From NCBI RefSeq assembly GCF_002234675.1, contig NC_019876.2, positions 27,201,750-27,265,749 on the forward strand: a stretch of 64,000 nt of DNA, written 5' to 3'. Source of the stretch: Oryzias latipes. Taxonomy: Eukaryota > Chordata > Actinopteri > Beloniformes > Adrianichthyidae. The translations under genes and the position numbers were made by a program. The notes below the pieces were generated by a model, which did no database searches, was not told where the DNA came from, and worked only from the letters and a program-made list of their open reading frames with translations. This document shows, in pieces, positions 1 through 30,298 of the stretch (positions are counted from its first letter, which is position 1; each line of letters begins with the position of its first letter).

Positions 1-199
1 ACTTGAATGATTGGAAAAATGGCGGAAAAGAACACGAGAACTTAAAAAAAAAAAAAAAAAAATCGTCTAACACTACATGTTTGCAGAAATATTTTCTGCA
101 CTTAAAGGTCAATATTTTTGCAGGACACCAGAAAAGAAAACATCACAAAGGATTATCAATATAATTTATTCTAGTTTGTCAGGCCCTGTTAAATAGTTT

Positions 200-243
200 G
201 GTGGGCGGCATGTGGCCCCCGGGCCGTAGTTTGCCCACCCCTG
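200..243 (-). mobile_element. hAT-type transposon terminus (fragment)
   Basis: Read on the minus strand this begins CAGGGGTGGGCAAACTACGG, a terminal inverted repeat typical of non-autonomous hAT elements in vertebrates. The element body would lie to the left. Its other end is not identified in the window. Confidence 0.5.
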
Positions 244-880
244 TTTAAGGCATTACTCCTAAAGAAATGGACCCTCCATTATTGATTAGTATGAAACAGG
301 AAAATTAATTTTTGATTGGTTTTTGTGTTATCCCTTGATCCCCCAAAATAAAATTATTAATAGATAAAATAGATAATAGAAAATATGTGGAACTATGATG
401 TATACATTTTTACCACTTACATACGTGTATTGCACCCAACTTTTACTTAGTTTATTTAGTTAAGCTGCCGTTCACAGCACGAGCTGGTTCTATATTGTAG
501 AGGTTGTGTCATTAAAGTAAAAAAAAAAGTAGATATAACTTTAAAACTGAGTTAGGAAACAGCAGTAAAGTAACAAACCAATCAGCCCAATTAGGGTGCC
601 GCCTCAAACAAAAAGCCACTGCTACAACTTTTAGCGCCACTGCTCCCAAAACTACACTTAAAGTAGATCCTCAAAAGACATTAAAAATATATTTAAATGT
701 AAAATAAAGACGGATAATACACACACATAGGTGTACCTACCACTCAGCCAAAAACTAGTATTTTTCACTCAAGAACCGGGCTACGCTAGCTAAACCGGGT
801 GTGTTCCTCCCCGATTCGACACGAAATGTAGCCTTAGACTGTTCAGGTCAAAACAACACACAAACCAAGAGAATCTGATC
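244..880. other. PP1 gene intron 1 or proximal region, nothing recognised
   Basis: AT-rich DNA immediately downstream (minus strand) of the PP1 first exon, hence intron 1. No further PP1 exon, repeat family or RNA gene was recognised. Confidence 0.4.
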
Positions 881-901
881 AATAACGCTCGATAAACTCA
901 C

Positions 902-953
902 CCTCTAAAAGCCTGGAAATCAAAGAGTCGACGTCCAACTCCCCCTCCGCCAT
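902..953 (-). CDS. Protein phosphatase 1 catalytic subunit, first coding exon (gene continues off left edge)
   Basis: The exon encodes M-A-E-G-E-L-D-V-D-S-L-I-S-R-L-L-E and then one base of a split codon, followed by a good GT donor (G/GTGAG at 901-897). This is the N-terminus of the PP1 catalytic subunit, a metal-dependent Ser/Thr phosphatase of nucleus and cytoplasm. The phase-1 junction fits the family, where the next residue is Val. The GEL-x-VDSL pattern looks closest to the beta type (PPP1CB or the fish beta-like paralogue), but 17 residues cannot settle alpha, beta or gamma. The frame stays open upstream to 1073, but the ATG at 953 is the family start, so the upstream part is taken as 5' UTR. 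The metal-binding catalytic core lies outside the window. The surrounding 770-1110 bases are moderately CpG-rich and probably hold the promoter. Confidence 0.8.
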
Positions 954-1672
954 GTTTCTGTAACAAGCAGTCGAGCCCTCCGCAGTCTGGAGAAGGCAGG
1001 GTGGAGAAGAAGACCCGCCTCGCCGCGAGCGCTGCCGGCCTCCTCCCAGTAAGGCATCTCCCGCTGCGTTCAAGGACCCTCGGATCGTTTACCTCTCGGC
1101 TTTTTGTGTATCTTGGATCGAACCGAAATCGTTTTACGTCGGTAGCATCACATCGGCCTCTTACTGTGAAACCGATTCCCGTTTATAAAGTTTTTTATTA
1201 TATCCATAAAACATAACTTTGCACTTTGTTTCGAACGAAAGTGCTTCGCTTCTGCAGTTGAAAATTTTAGAGTCCTATTTTTACAAACTACACAAAAAAG
1301 GCCAAAGTGCATACAAAACCCAACTAAAAATCACATTTTTTAGCTCATTTATTTATTTGTAATAGGTCAGCTTTTCTTTTTCTTTTATTTCTTTCTAAAT
1401 TGGTTGTACAACAAAAGAAATAAAATACATTGAACTTTTTTGGGAGGGTTTGAAAGAAGAAACATTCAGAGAAATCAATTTTATTGTATTACTTATTGCA
1501 ACGAGCCAATAGAAGAAACTTCCAACAATCGTTTCACTGATTTTTACACATGTCCATTAAAACCAAAATGAATTTATTGTTTATGCTTTTGGGATAATAC
1601 ATTTTTCAATGTATGCATAACAACTCTTTATTTACTGCACATACTTTTTATTCATTTCTGTTTGGTGATATA

Positions 1673-3135
1673 CAGTACAGACCAAAAGTTTGGACACACC
1701 TCCTCATTCAAATAGTTTTATTTACTTTCATGACTATGAAAATTGTAGATTCACACTGAAGGCATCAAAATTATGAATGAACACATGTGGAATTATATAC
1801 ATAACAAAAAAGTGTGAAACAACAGAAAACATGTCATATTCTAGGTTCTTCATAGTAGCCACCTTTTGATTTGATCACTGCTTAGTACATTCTTGGCATT
1901 CTCTTGATGAGCTTCTAGAGGTTGTCACCTGAAATGTTTTTCACTTTACAGGTGAGCCCTGTCAGGTTTAATAAATGTGATTTCTTGCCTTATAAATGGG
2001 GTTGGGACCATCGGTTGTGTTGTGCAGAAGTCAGGTGGATCCACAGCTGATAGTCCTACTGATTAGACTGTTAGAATTTGTATTATGGCAATAAAACGAG
2101 TGGCCATCATTACTTTAAGAAATGAAGGTCAGTTTATTTTGAAAAATTGGGAAAACTTTGAAAGTGTCCCCAATGCAGTCACAAAAACCATCAAGCGCTA
2201 CAAAGAAACTGGTTCACATGCGGACCTCCCCAGGAAAGGAAGACCAAGAGTCACCTCTGCTGTGGAGGATAAATTCATCCGAGTCAGCAGCCTCAGAAAT
2301 GGCAGGTAAACAGCAGCTCAGATTAGAGAGCAGGTCAATGGCACACAGAGTTCTAGCAGCAGACACATCTCTACAGCAAATGTTCGAAGGAGACTGAGTG
2401 AATCAGGCCTTCATGCTAGAATATCTGCTAGGAAACCACTGCTAAAGAAAGGCAACAAGCAGAAGAGACTAGTTTGGGCTAAAGAACACAAGGAATGGAC
2501 ATCAGACCAGTGGACATCTGTGCTTTGGTCTGATGAGCCCAAATTGGAGATTTTTGGTTCCAACCACCGTGTCTTTTGTGCGACGCAGAAAAGGTGAACG
2601 GATGGACCCTACATGCCTGGTTCCCACCGTGAAGCATGGAGGAGGAGGTGTGATGGTGTGGGGGTGCTTTGCTGGTGACATTTTTGTGGATTTATTCCAA
2701 ATTGAAGGCATCCTGAACCAGCATGGCTACCACAGCATCTTGCAGCAGCATGCTATTCCATCCGGTCTGTGTTTAGTTGGACCATCATTTATTTTTCAAC
2801 AGGACAATGACCCCAAACACACCTCCAGGCTGTGGAAGGGCTATTTGACCAAGAAGGAGAGTGATGGGGGGGCTGCGCCAGATGACCTGGCCTCCACAGT
2901 CAGCGGACCTGAACCCAATCCAGATGGTTTGGGGTGAGCTGGACCGCAGAGTGAAGGCAAAAGGGCCAACAAGTGCCAAGGATTCTGGGAACTCCTTCAA
3001 GACTGTTGGAAGACCAGTTCAGGTGACTACCTGTTGAAGCTCATCAAGAGAGTTCCAAGAGTGTGCAAAGCAGTAATCAAAGCAAAAGGTGGCTACTATG
3101 AAGAACCCAGAATATGACATATTTTCACTTTTTGT
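1673..3135 (+). mobile_element. Tc1/mariner-type transposon, degraded, right end lost
   Basis: The left terminus CAGTACAGACCAAAAGTTTG follows a TA (1671-1672). A subterminal block at about 1835-1945 returns inverted at about 3015-3125 (TCATAGTAGCCACC versus GGTGGCTACTATGA), so this is a long-inverted-repeat Tc1. The outer right terminus is missing. The transposase (about 2085-2937) is read in pieces: an N-terminal HTH part ending in KGRPRV, then WSDEPKLEIFGS and KHGGGGVMVWGCF of the DDE domain, with frameshifts and stops between. It is inactive. Confidence 0.9.
2085..2937 (+). pseudogene. Tc1-type transposase pseudogene
   Basis: Conserved Tc1 blocks occur in different frames: HTH and GRPR hook in 2085-2309, a middle segment around 2400-2550, and the catalytic-core segment VKHGGGGVMVWGCF plus FQQDNDPKHTS in 2533-2937. 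At least two frame changes break the gene. The Asp of the QDNDPKH motif is retained. Confidence 0.85.
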
Positions 3136-3462
3136 TCTTTGAATTAAAGCCAAATTTGAAGTTGATTCTTAAATGTATTAAAAGTTGGAGATTCTCTTAG
3201 GGTGAGGGGTACAGTTTCAGATGTTACTGCCCTCAGTAGAGAAAACAGATTATCAAGAATTGGTTTGTCTGTAGGGCAACACATGTCACCCCAGCTACAG
3301 ACCTTGTGGGTGCACCAGATGCAGATTTATATTTAAAATATTCCCTTAATGCAGCGGTCAATGAAGGATTTTGTATGTTGTACAGGAAACTTAATACTGA
3401 TCTTTTTTTTATGTTAATGTAAATCTTTTTCATGACGTTTCGTGCACAGATTGCATCTGTTT

Positions 3463-3519
3463 AATGCCCCGCTCCGGTGAAAATGGTGTTTTTAAACTGG
3501 ATTTCTCTGATGACGGAGG

Positions 3520-3575
<56 letters not shown>

Positions 3576-4048
3576 ACTGAATCTCAAAAGGGCATTTCTA
3601 AAAATCTATCTATTCACATCGTTGCCAATCAGGAGCAGATGAAAAAAAATGCAGTTTTAAAAAAGATCATGTTTGTGACAGAAAATACTCCCAATTCTGA
3701 TGCACCAACTGTCAGACCAATAGATCCACAAACGTCTTTGTTTTCCTCGTCTGAGTTGGAATCGGGATCAGAACCCAACGGCTGGATAGCTCTGACACCG
3801 CTCACTATTTCTGTTGCATCGCTCCTGTTAGGTCTGGGGTTTGAGGGGCTGTAAGCTAGTGGGAAAGAGTGTAAACAGACGGGTGACGGGAATGTGGGTG
3901 GGCTTTCTCCGCAACAGAGGTGAATTTTGAATGAAATCACGCCACTCTGCAGAAAATATGTTCTGGAAAACAATACAGTTTTTTTTATCTTATTATTTTG
4001 ACTAAAAACAACAATCATAATTAAAATAACATTGGAAACGCTTAGTAA
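3463..4048 (+). mobile_element. Family A TIR element, copy 1 (contains a TA microsatellite)
   Basis: Family A (named here) has ends like AAAGACCCACTCCGATGAAAA and inner marks such as TTCTGAGTATTTCTTTATTC, GAATCAGGAGCAGATGAAAA and TCTGAGTTGGAATC. This copy starts at ttaatgccccgctccgg, is expanded by (TA)n at 3523-3572, and fades near 4048. See the copies at 10721, 16034, 20790, 29235 and 59668. Confidence 0.7.
3523..3572. repeat. (TA)n microsatellite
   Basis: About 25 uninterrupted TA units inside family A copy 1. Confidence 0.95.
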
Positions 4049-4054
4049 AATTAA

Positions 4055-4380
4055 ATAAAACTAGAAGAAAATATAGGTTGAATGCTTTGTTGCCGAATGA
4101 AAATGAAACATAAAGGGTAATAATTGGCAAAATTAAATAAATAAATGATCAAAGTTGACCACATATGAAGTGAAAACACCACAATAACAAAAAAGATACC
4201 TTTGTGAAAAATGCCAGAGCCGGGTATCGAACCAGCGAGCTTCTGCACCAAGGATTCCCTCATGTATTTCAATGGAGGCAAAAATCCTGGAACATCTTGA
4301 AAAGTTCAAGGATTTGAAGGAGCAAAAGTCACAGCTGGAAAAGCTGAACATTTGAATAGTTGAATGGTGAAAACAGCTGA
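4055..4380 (-). repeat. Dispersed repeat B, copy 1 (SINE-like)
   Basis: Shares long similarity with 14394-14790. Landmarks are GAAAATGAAAC, GCCAGAGCCGGGTATCGAAC and CAAGGATTCCC. On the minus strand GGTTCGATACCCGGC resembles a tRNA B box, so a degenerate tRNA-derived SINE is possible, but no clear A box was found. Confidence 0.5.
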
Positions 4381-4729
4381 AAAATGGTAGGAGTTAAGCG
4401 TCAAAAATGGAGGAAGATGCAATATTAAAGAAAGAGAAACAGGAAAACAATTTGTTCACCAATAATTAAATTAAACCATTTACAATTTAAGTCCAAGAGA
4501 GGTAAAGACAGAGAGACCTGATGGTCTATCCTACAGCGCCTCCTAGTGGCAATTTAATTTTGTTCTTTTATTGCCTTTTGTTTTGTTTTTTTCGCTTATG
4601 TTATGATTACTATTAGAACACTGACCACAAACACAGCAAAAGTATAATCAAAAGTTTTTATTTATTTATTTTTAACTCTCTTAATGATTAAAAAAAATCT
4701 AGTCTTCAGTAGGTCGTCAGGTAAAACTG

Positions 4730-5040
4730 TTGCGCAACGTCGGCAGCTGAGCTGGCGGAAGTCCCGGTTTCAGTCGCTGAACCGCAGAGCTTCAGGCGCG
4801 CGGCGCACGCGGACTGTGAGTCTCCGGGCCTCCCTCCCCGCCATGACTGCAGCCGAAAGTTATGTCGCCACTCTCCCCCCTCACAGCCTATGTTTCTGTT
4901 GCTCTCTACTGCGTCATCTGGGTATTTCCGCGCCGCTGTGAGTGGGTGGGGGCAGGTTGCGCTCGCGCCGGACAGTAAAAAAGCAAAGAATGGCGTCAAG
5001 CCGGAAACAGGACAGCACCGGAAGCTGCGCCTCCCGTCTT
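4730..5040. other. Orphan CpG-rich patch between PP1 and rela
   Basis: This 300-bp segment is clearly GC- and CpG-rich while both sides are AT-rich. It contains a Kozak-like ATG at 4843-4845 with a short frame, and an open minus-strand frame, but no recognised protein. It could be a promoter or CpG island of an unannotated transcript, or a GC-rich repeat. Confidence 0.4.
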
Positions 5041-6269
5041 TTCAAAATAATAGCTACAGCTGTAGTGTGCAGTTTACAAAATGACGTTTGTCATGAAATC
5101 AAAGGTAATTTGGATAAATTGAAAACATATGCACAATGATAGTGTGTTTTTATGCTTAGGCAGCACTTCTTTCATCTGACTTTTTGTTAATTTTATGTAT
5201 TTACATATGTATTAATGTATTTACATCTAAATAGTTTTTACAAATGAGTTTCCATATAACAGTAATGTACAACACTTGTTTATCACCTAAAAATTTGTAT
5301 TTAGATCATTCGGTTTATAATTGCAGAATTAAAAAAAGAACTTCTGAAAAATAATAGTTGAAAAAGAAAGTATTCAACATTCATTTTTTTACTGTTACTG
5401 CACAACCTAATTGAGAATTGCAAAAATAAAGTAAAACTACTTGTATAAAATCTATAAACATTGATTCATGCATAAACCTGCCAACAATGAAAAGGAGAAT
5501 CAAGAGATTGAACCCATTTGATCACAGCAATGGTCTTTCAAAAGCTATGTATCTGGTTTTCCTGGTATGAACTCTCATGCATGTGGTGGGGTGGGTAAAG
5601 CTAATCGTTCAGAATTTGTCATTTATATGTCTTTATCTCTCTATAATGAAGCAGGAAAATGTCCTCCGGGCTGCAGGATTCCAGTCGTATTTAACTAGGA
5701 CGCCACTGGCTGCAGATGTAATACACCCCGGAAGCATATCTAGGTCTTGTTGTGCTTCTTTCTGTCTTTTTGAGGTCCTCTGAAATCTGTGTGCAGGAAT
5801 TTATTGGTAGATTATTCCCACTTTAGGCTGAAAAGTGAAAGGATAACCCAAAATGAATAAAAAAAAAAGTTTAACCTTTTTAAAAACCCATAAAGTATGG
5901 TTTATTCTTCCACAGTACTATGTGGTCTGATTATATGTCTGTATGCTGAAAAAAGTCCTAATTAACTGTTTTCTGTTGTTTTCATTTGATTTATCCATAT
6001 TTGAGTATGTGTGACAACATGTATTGATCAGCATATTATTCCAATCACTTATGCAATACTAAATAAGATCCAAATTGTAAAAAATATTAACTATTTCTAC
6101 TTGAGGTAGATATAGACTACACATACCTGCTACTACAACCTTCTGCATTGTTATATTTTTTCTGTTTAAGGACGCATAACGCATGCAAAGCTGACAGAAA
6201 AGCTGCATCTAAAAGTGTCAAAAAATAAAGATACCATATCAATCTATGTCTCCTGGGTTTCCAGAAGCC
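5041..6269. other. AT-rich intergenic DNA upstream of rela
   Basis: No gene, RNA or repeat end was recognised; ORFs are short and of low complexity. Confidence 0.4.
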
Positions 6270-6525
6270 CGGGGAGGTTGCGTAAAACGGTGATCTTGTG
6301 TCTCGTTGTTCACCGGAAAATCTGCGCGCTTCGCTCTCCGGCGCTTCACAGTCAGTCAGCGGCGGGCCACAGATGTAGGTGGAGCCGGCGAGGCGAAGGA
6401 GGCGGCGGTGCTGCTCTGTCAAGAAGTCAGCGGAGTTCCAACGTCGACGGTCCTGCGGCGTCTTTTCACCGAGAAAAGCCAAGAGTTCGCCCGCGGAAGA
6501 GGAGAGGCGAGACCCGGACGCAGCC
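6270..6525 (+). promoter_or_regulatory. rela: rela CpG-rich 5' UTR and probable promoter
   Basis: The segment before the rela ATG is markedly GC- and CpG-rich compared with the AT-rich flanks and holds no long conserved reading frame. The start context is cagccATGG, a good Kozak match. CpG-rich sequence continues to about 6680 into intron 1. No canonical TATA box is evident, so a CpG-type promoter is inferred; the exact start site cannot be read. Confidence 0.6.
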
Positions 6526-26216
<19,691 letters not shown>

Positions 26217-26786
26217 AGGACCCTTTCACCAAAGACTTCTGCTTTCTGCCTTCAGGACTGAAAAGATGCCAAGGGGAAACAGAAAGACCGCTCACTGTGG
26301 ACAAAGAAACCCCCCAACCACAGATTCAGATCATGTCCTTATCATTACAGAACCATTATGTGGAAGACGACCCGCGCGTGTTCATCAGCTGATGATGGCG
26401 TCGCTTCGCTGACACGTGTTTGGCAGGTTTTTGTACTGTATCTGAACAAGTTTATCTGCTGTTTTTAGAGGAAGTTTGGGGTTTTGAATCCAAAAATGAA
26501 CAGCCTGGTATGTTGGCATGTTAGCATTATACCCTTTTTTTTTTATCAAGTGTCCCTTTGGTTTGAAGTGTCATCCGAAGGTTTTGTCTGCGTGTGTAAA
26601 GAACCACATGAAGGTCTACATGTAAATATTTACAGGTTGAACATGTGCTTGCAGACCAGTCCGTGTTCCTGCTTCTGTTATCCTGGTGTTTCTACGGTTA
26701 CTGTCCAAAGAACCGACTTTTCTGTTTTGCTTTTGGTCAGCAGCCCCCCCCTCCACACACAGACATTATGCCTAACCTTTTTTCAC

Positions 26787-26792
26787 AATAAA
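26787..26792 (+). terminator. rela: rela poly(A) signal AATAAA
   Basis: Canonical AATAAA lies 571 bases after the rela stop codon. The 3' UTR in between (26217-26786) has no conserved frame. Thirty-five bases on, at 26827-26832, the opposite strand carries AATAAA for the convergent C11orf68 gene. Confidence 0.75.
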
Positions 26793-26826
26793 ATCGACAG
26801 AATGTAAAGGAATTCTTCAAAAGTGT

Positions 26827-26832
26827 TTTATT
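26827..26832 (-). terminator. C11orf68 copy 1 poly(A) signal AATAAA (TTTATT on plus strand)
   Basis: On the minus strand AATAAA is found about 275 bases beyond the stop codon of the first C11orf68 copy. It sits just outside the duplicated block, which begins near 26858, so the second copy does not carry it. Confidence 0.6.
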
Positions 26833-27105
26833 TGGCTGATCGTGGTTCAAACAGAACGAATTCTCTCAAACTATCAAAAACGTCTCAAAGTTCAGATTTC
26901 TGTCACCCTTCCAGCTCCGTAGGTTGTTCCAACCACAAGAAATGAGTGCAAATCAAATACTGCTGGAATTACAGATTGGTTTCTTTCCAAAAAAGCAAAA
27001 TAAAGGAAGATCAAAACATCTGCAAATGCCGCTCCGTGGCCCGGTAAACAGGAGCAGAACTCTTAGGCGTCAGTCCCACCAAACGCGCTGCCCGTCCGGA
27101 CTGGA

Positions 27106-27846
27106 CTATGTCAGTTCCAGGTTGGTGACTTTGTTGAGGATGTGGGAACGCCGGGGGACGCACTCCAGGTCAAACCTGCTCTCATAAATGGTGGGGCTAA
27201 GTTCCCAGCGGTTCCTTCGGTAGATTCCCAGGTAGGTGTAAACGTCGGGTTTGTAGAACAGCGGGCACTTGATCCCCGTGGAGCGAATGACGGAGTCCAG
27301 CTTCATGACGTCCTCCTCGTCGGTGAAGTTTCTGTTATAGACACATATGACGTGGCGACTGTCTCCTTTCGGGTCCAAGGGGCTGACTTTGGCGCACCAG
27401 ATCTTCCCCTCCAAGGTTGCTCTGGCCACACACTCCCACGCGTGGTCCAGTTTAAAACCAGAGTCCAGGTGCATCAGCCACTTCCCACTGAGCACTCTGT
27501 GGTTGAGGGCCAGCTCCTTCACGGTCTGGAAGGTGACAGGTCTGCCACTGGCCAGGAGTTTCTCCCAGCTCTCCTGAAGATCTTCAACGTCCTCATCACT
27601 GGGATGGTAGTCGGGGCCCCTCACAGAGATCCACCCCACGGGGCCGACGCCACTCTTCTCGTCACCAAACCTGTGCACTTGGGAGGGCCGGTTACTCTCC
27701 AGCCAGGCATCAAACTCCGATTTGGGAGTTTTTCTGCAGTCAAAAATAATCCAGGGATCCATGTCTGCAGCCAGGGCTTCGGCGGCATAGTGATCTGATG
27801 CAAAGTTCTCCCTTTCACCGTTGGCAGAGGCCTCTTCTTCCTCCAT
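27106..27846 (-). CDS. C11orf68: C11orf68/BLES03 homologue (UPF0696), copy 1
   Basis: Single coding exon, 246 aa. I recognise the UPF0696 family (human C11orf68, BLES03) from AADMDPW near residue 27, GKWLMHLDSGFKLDHAWE in the middle, then VICVYNRNFTDEED, KPDVYTYLGIYRRNRW and a C-terminal NLELT. The fold is of the eIF4E-like type by family knowledge; the cellular function is not established. Start choice: ATG at 27846 is preceded in frame by a TAA, and a clean 3' splice site (polypyrimidine then AG at 27898-27897) lies 50 bases upstream, so a non-coding first exon should lie further right. The gene converges with rela. It is near-identical to copy 2 at 33079-33819 (16 amino-acid differences, 8 of them within residues 79-91). 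It has no frame damage and looks functional. The antisense frame is also open but is a shadow. Confidence 0.9.
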   Translation of the reverse strand: MEEEEASANGERENFASDHYAAEALAADMDPWIIFDCRKTPKSEFDAWLESNRPSQVHRFGDEKSGVGPVGWISVRGPDYHPSDEDVEDLQESWEKLLASGRPVTFQTVKELALNHRVLSGKWLMHLDSGFKLDHAWECVARATLEGKIWCAKVSPLDPKGDSRHVICVYNRNFTDEEDVMKLDSVIRSTGIKCPLFYKPDVYTYLGIYRRNRWELSPTIYESRFDLECVPRRSHILNKVTNLELT

Positions 27847-27896
27847 GATGCCTTAAAGATGAGACTGGAACCGAGCAAGGAGTGTGGAGCTCCCTG
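27847..27896 (-). other. C11orf68 copy 1: 5' UTR part of coding exon and 3' splice site
   Basis: Read on the minus strand, TGCTTTCTTTCAG precedes CAGGGAGC at 27896, a strong acceptor. The matching site in copy 2 lies at 33871-33870. The donor and first exon are not identified; in copy 1 the region further upstream is occupied by a TIR element from about 27984. Confidence 0.55.
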
Positions 27897-27983
27897 CTGA
27901 AAGAAAGCAGGAGTTGTGTTCATGACGGCACGAGTGAGGGAGACTTATGCAACACAGAGGCTGAACTTTGGAGCAGCATCTTA

Positions 27984-28592
27984 AGGCCGTGTCACACACC
28001 CACTACGTTCCTTAAGTACATATTGCTCAGATAAAAATGGTCATACGTGGAAAAAGTGAGGAAAGTCGTGGTCTTTAAGTGAAATTGAAACACACCACGC
28101 AAAGAACACGTAAATCAATGCACAACATGAACCGTGTGATTATTGTGCTGTTTATATGCAATTCATAAGTGATTTGTGCGTAAATAATATAATTTTACCG
28201 TGAGAGGTGCGCCGTAGACGGGATATAAAAGTTATACATCGGTGGTTCATGCGACTCCTGCCGCTTCATCAGCGCGGTGATCAAGAATCCCACACCGTCA
28301 CAGCTCCAGTTTAAATGTTGCGGGACACATAAAAAATGCGACTTCTCCAGTACCGATAGCAGAACCGTTGAGGTCAGATCTTACGGATATTGCGGTCTTC
28401 TAAACAGCTCAAAATCAAATTCACGTAAAGATCCGTCAACCGAAACCCTCGACAGAAATCTGCGCACATTGACGAATGGCGAACGCAAGAAACACTTAAA
28501 AATAACGGATATCACGCATAGATCAGGAAAGACCGGAATTTTAAGTCATCAGTGGGAAAAATGTACGTAGTGGCTGTGTGACCGTGCTGTCA
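27984..28592. mobile_element. TIR element F, copy 1, upstream of C11orf68 copy 1
   Basis: Left GGCCGTGTCACACACCCACT is mirrored by right AGTGGCTGTGTGACCGTGCT. About 0.6 kb, no conserved coding. The left half is shared with copy 2 at 33957, so it predates the gene duplication. Confidence 0.7.
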
Positions 28593-28771
28593 CCCCTCCC
28601 TGATTAGTTCAAGTAAAAAACATAAAAAAAGACAGATCTGATTAGCAAAGGCAGAAAAACAAAACAAAAAGAGCAGATAGAAATATAGTAAATGGAGATG
28701 AAACTTCACAAATACTGAGTCTAAACATTCAGTTTAATGCTTAGAACTAAATCAAGGGAAAAAGGTTTGAA

Positions 28772-29235
28772 GGGCCTATATTATGCTAGGTCTATTTTTA
28801 AGTGTATTATAATATTCATTACTGACTATAGTAACCCCCAAAAAAGGTATTTTGATCCATTCATGCATTTCTGAGTATTCCTCCAACAACCTTCATACGC
28901 ATAAAAGTGAGGAACCGCCCCTTTCAGGAAGTGTCTGTGCTGCTAGCTCCGCCCCCAGGCTAACACAAACACCCACTATCTCCGTGGAGCTAGCTTTGAT
29001 CGGCTAAACGTTTTCGTTTCCAATGCACAATACGCACATCCATAGTTGAGAAAGTTCAGATGTTTGTTTTCGTGACAGACTATGCTGACTCTAGATTAAC
29101 GTCATGAAATGGGCGACACCCACAAGGAGAGAAAGGGCGGAGCCTCAGAGATCGATTCGTCTTACTTCTGGGTTGGAAAATAACCAACATTGAAAAAAAA
29201 ATATTCTGTGTGCTAAGAGTAGCGTGGTATAAGTA
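28772..29235 (-). repeat. Repeat C copy 2
   Basis: The left end AGGGCCTATATTATGC is the family TIR. The body is inverted relative to copy 1: GTGGAGCTAGCTTTGATCGG, AGGCGGAGCC-type blocks and CTTACTTCTGGGTTGG. Confidence 0.65.
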
Positions 29236-30298
29236 ATAGTTTTTCTGCGGTGCAGCAGTAGTTTATTGGGAATTCACCTCTGATCTGTGGGCGGTGGCAA
29301 CCCCACCTCCCTTCCTGTCACCCAAAACAGCGCCCCTGTGGGTACCGGATGTTCTCGGGTTGCCGGATGTTCTCGGGGTCCTTCGGGGACCTTCGACCAA
29401 TGATGACGTCACACTATTTGATTGGCTGTAAGTTGCCACGACCAATGAGTTAACGTCGCTAAGTTTTTTTTAAAACTTTATTGACACTTGCGGTATCATA
29501 CATTAACAATGACATTAACGTTAACAACGAACAATAACAATGTAATGAATATTGCTTCGAAGATCAGTCACCATTGCCAAACATAACATATTAACCTAGA
29601 AAATAAAGAATAGAGGGGAAAAAAGAAACAATGAACATAAGCCACAAATAAATAAAAACATAAGTAAAATAAAATAAAGGAACATAGAAAAAATCTAAAT
29701 AGTCTAATACTAGTTAAGTTAGGGGTACTCGTGAAGTTTGTATTTCTGTTAAAAATTATAAAAAGTGGTTTGGTCTTCAAAACTTGACCTCACCAAGATG
29801 GCGGTGCTCTCCTCCCATGAGGAACCACGTGATGTCTCCTCTAGTGATATAACTCATTGGAAGGACCCCGAAGGACCCCGAGAACATCCGACAACCCGAG
29901 AACATCCAGGTACCCACACCCCTCCCACAAGCTAACATTAGCGGTTCAGGAAAATGGCGAGCAATATTAGAACTATCCAGCTGTACAGTTTAAATCCAGA
30001 TTGCAGGTCGGACGAGGAAAACAGACGTCCATGGATGTATTTGTGGATCCATACATTCATCTATCAGAATGAGGCGAAGCAGAGAGCTTGTGGTCCGCCC
30101 CGCTATTTTCTACCTTACAATACCAACTTTTTCTAGGAGTATTTTTTCGTCTGTTCCTGCTTCACAACGATTTGAATAAAGAAATACTCAGAAACGCAGT
30201 TTTAAGCTAATTTTCTTGATACGTGCCCTCAAACATGACAGTAATGCCATAGGACCGTGTTAAACACGCATGTTTTTTAAAAATGAATGGGACTTTTA
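29235..30298 (-). mobile_element. Family A TIR element, copy 5, split by a nested element
   Basis: The minus-strand 5' end is at about 30298 (AAGTCCCATTC on the reverse). It contains the frame MASNIRTIQLYSLNPDCRSD at 29954 onward. The part at 29240-29338 continues the family after interruption by the family D element at 29338-29926. Confidence 0.7.
29338..29926. mobile_element. Family D TIR element, copy 2, nested in family A copy 5
   Basis: Left GTGGGTACCGGATGTTCTCG and right inverted counterpart form arms of about 56 bp that hold two CGGATGTTCTCGGG units and GGGGTCCTTC. Flanks share CCCCT, a possible target duplication. It carries a YY1-like AAGATGGCGG at about 29796. Confidence 0.75.

Noticed and set aside
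3477-3854. 125-codon ORF with a YIYIYI run
   Set aside because: Crosses a TA microsatellite inside a family A element.
4843-4941. Small ORF with Kozak-like ATG in the CpG patch
   Set aside because: About 32 codons, no similarity recognised; not callable as a gene.
27142-27798. 218-codon plus-strand ORF opposite C11orf68 copy 1 (and its twin at 33115-33771)
   Set aside because: It is the antisense of a strongly conserved coding exon. It is kept in both copies only because the DNA is nearly identical, and has no family resemblance.
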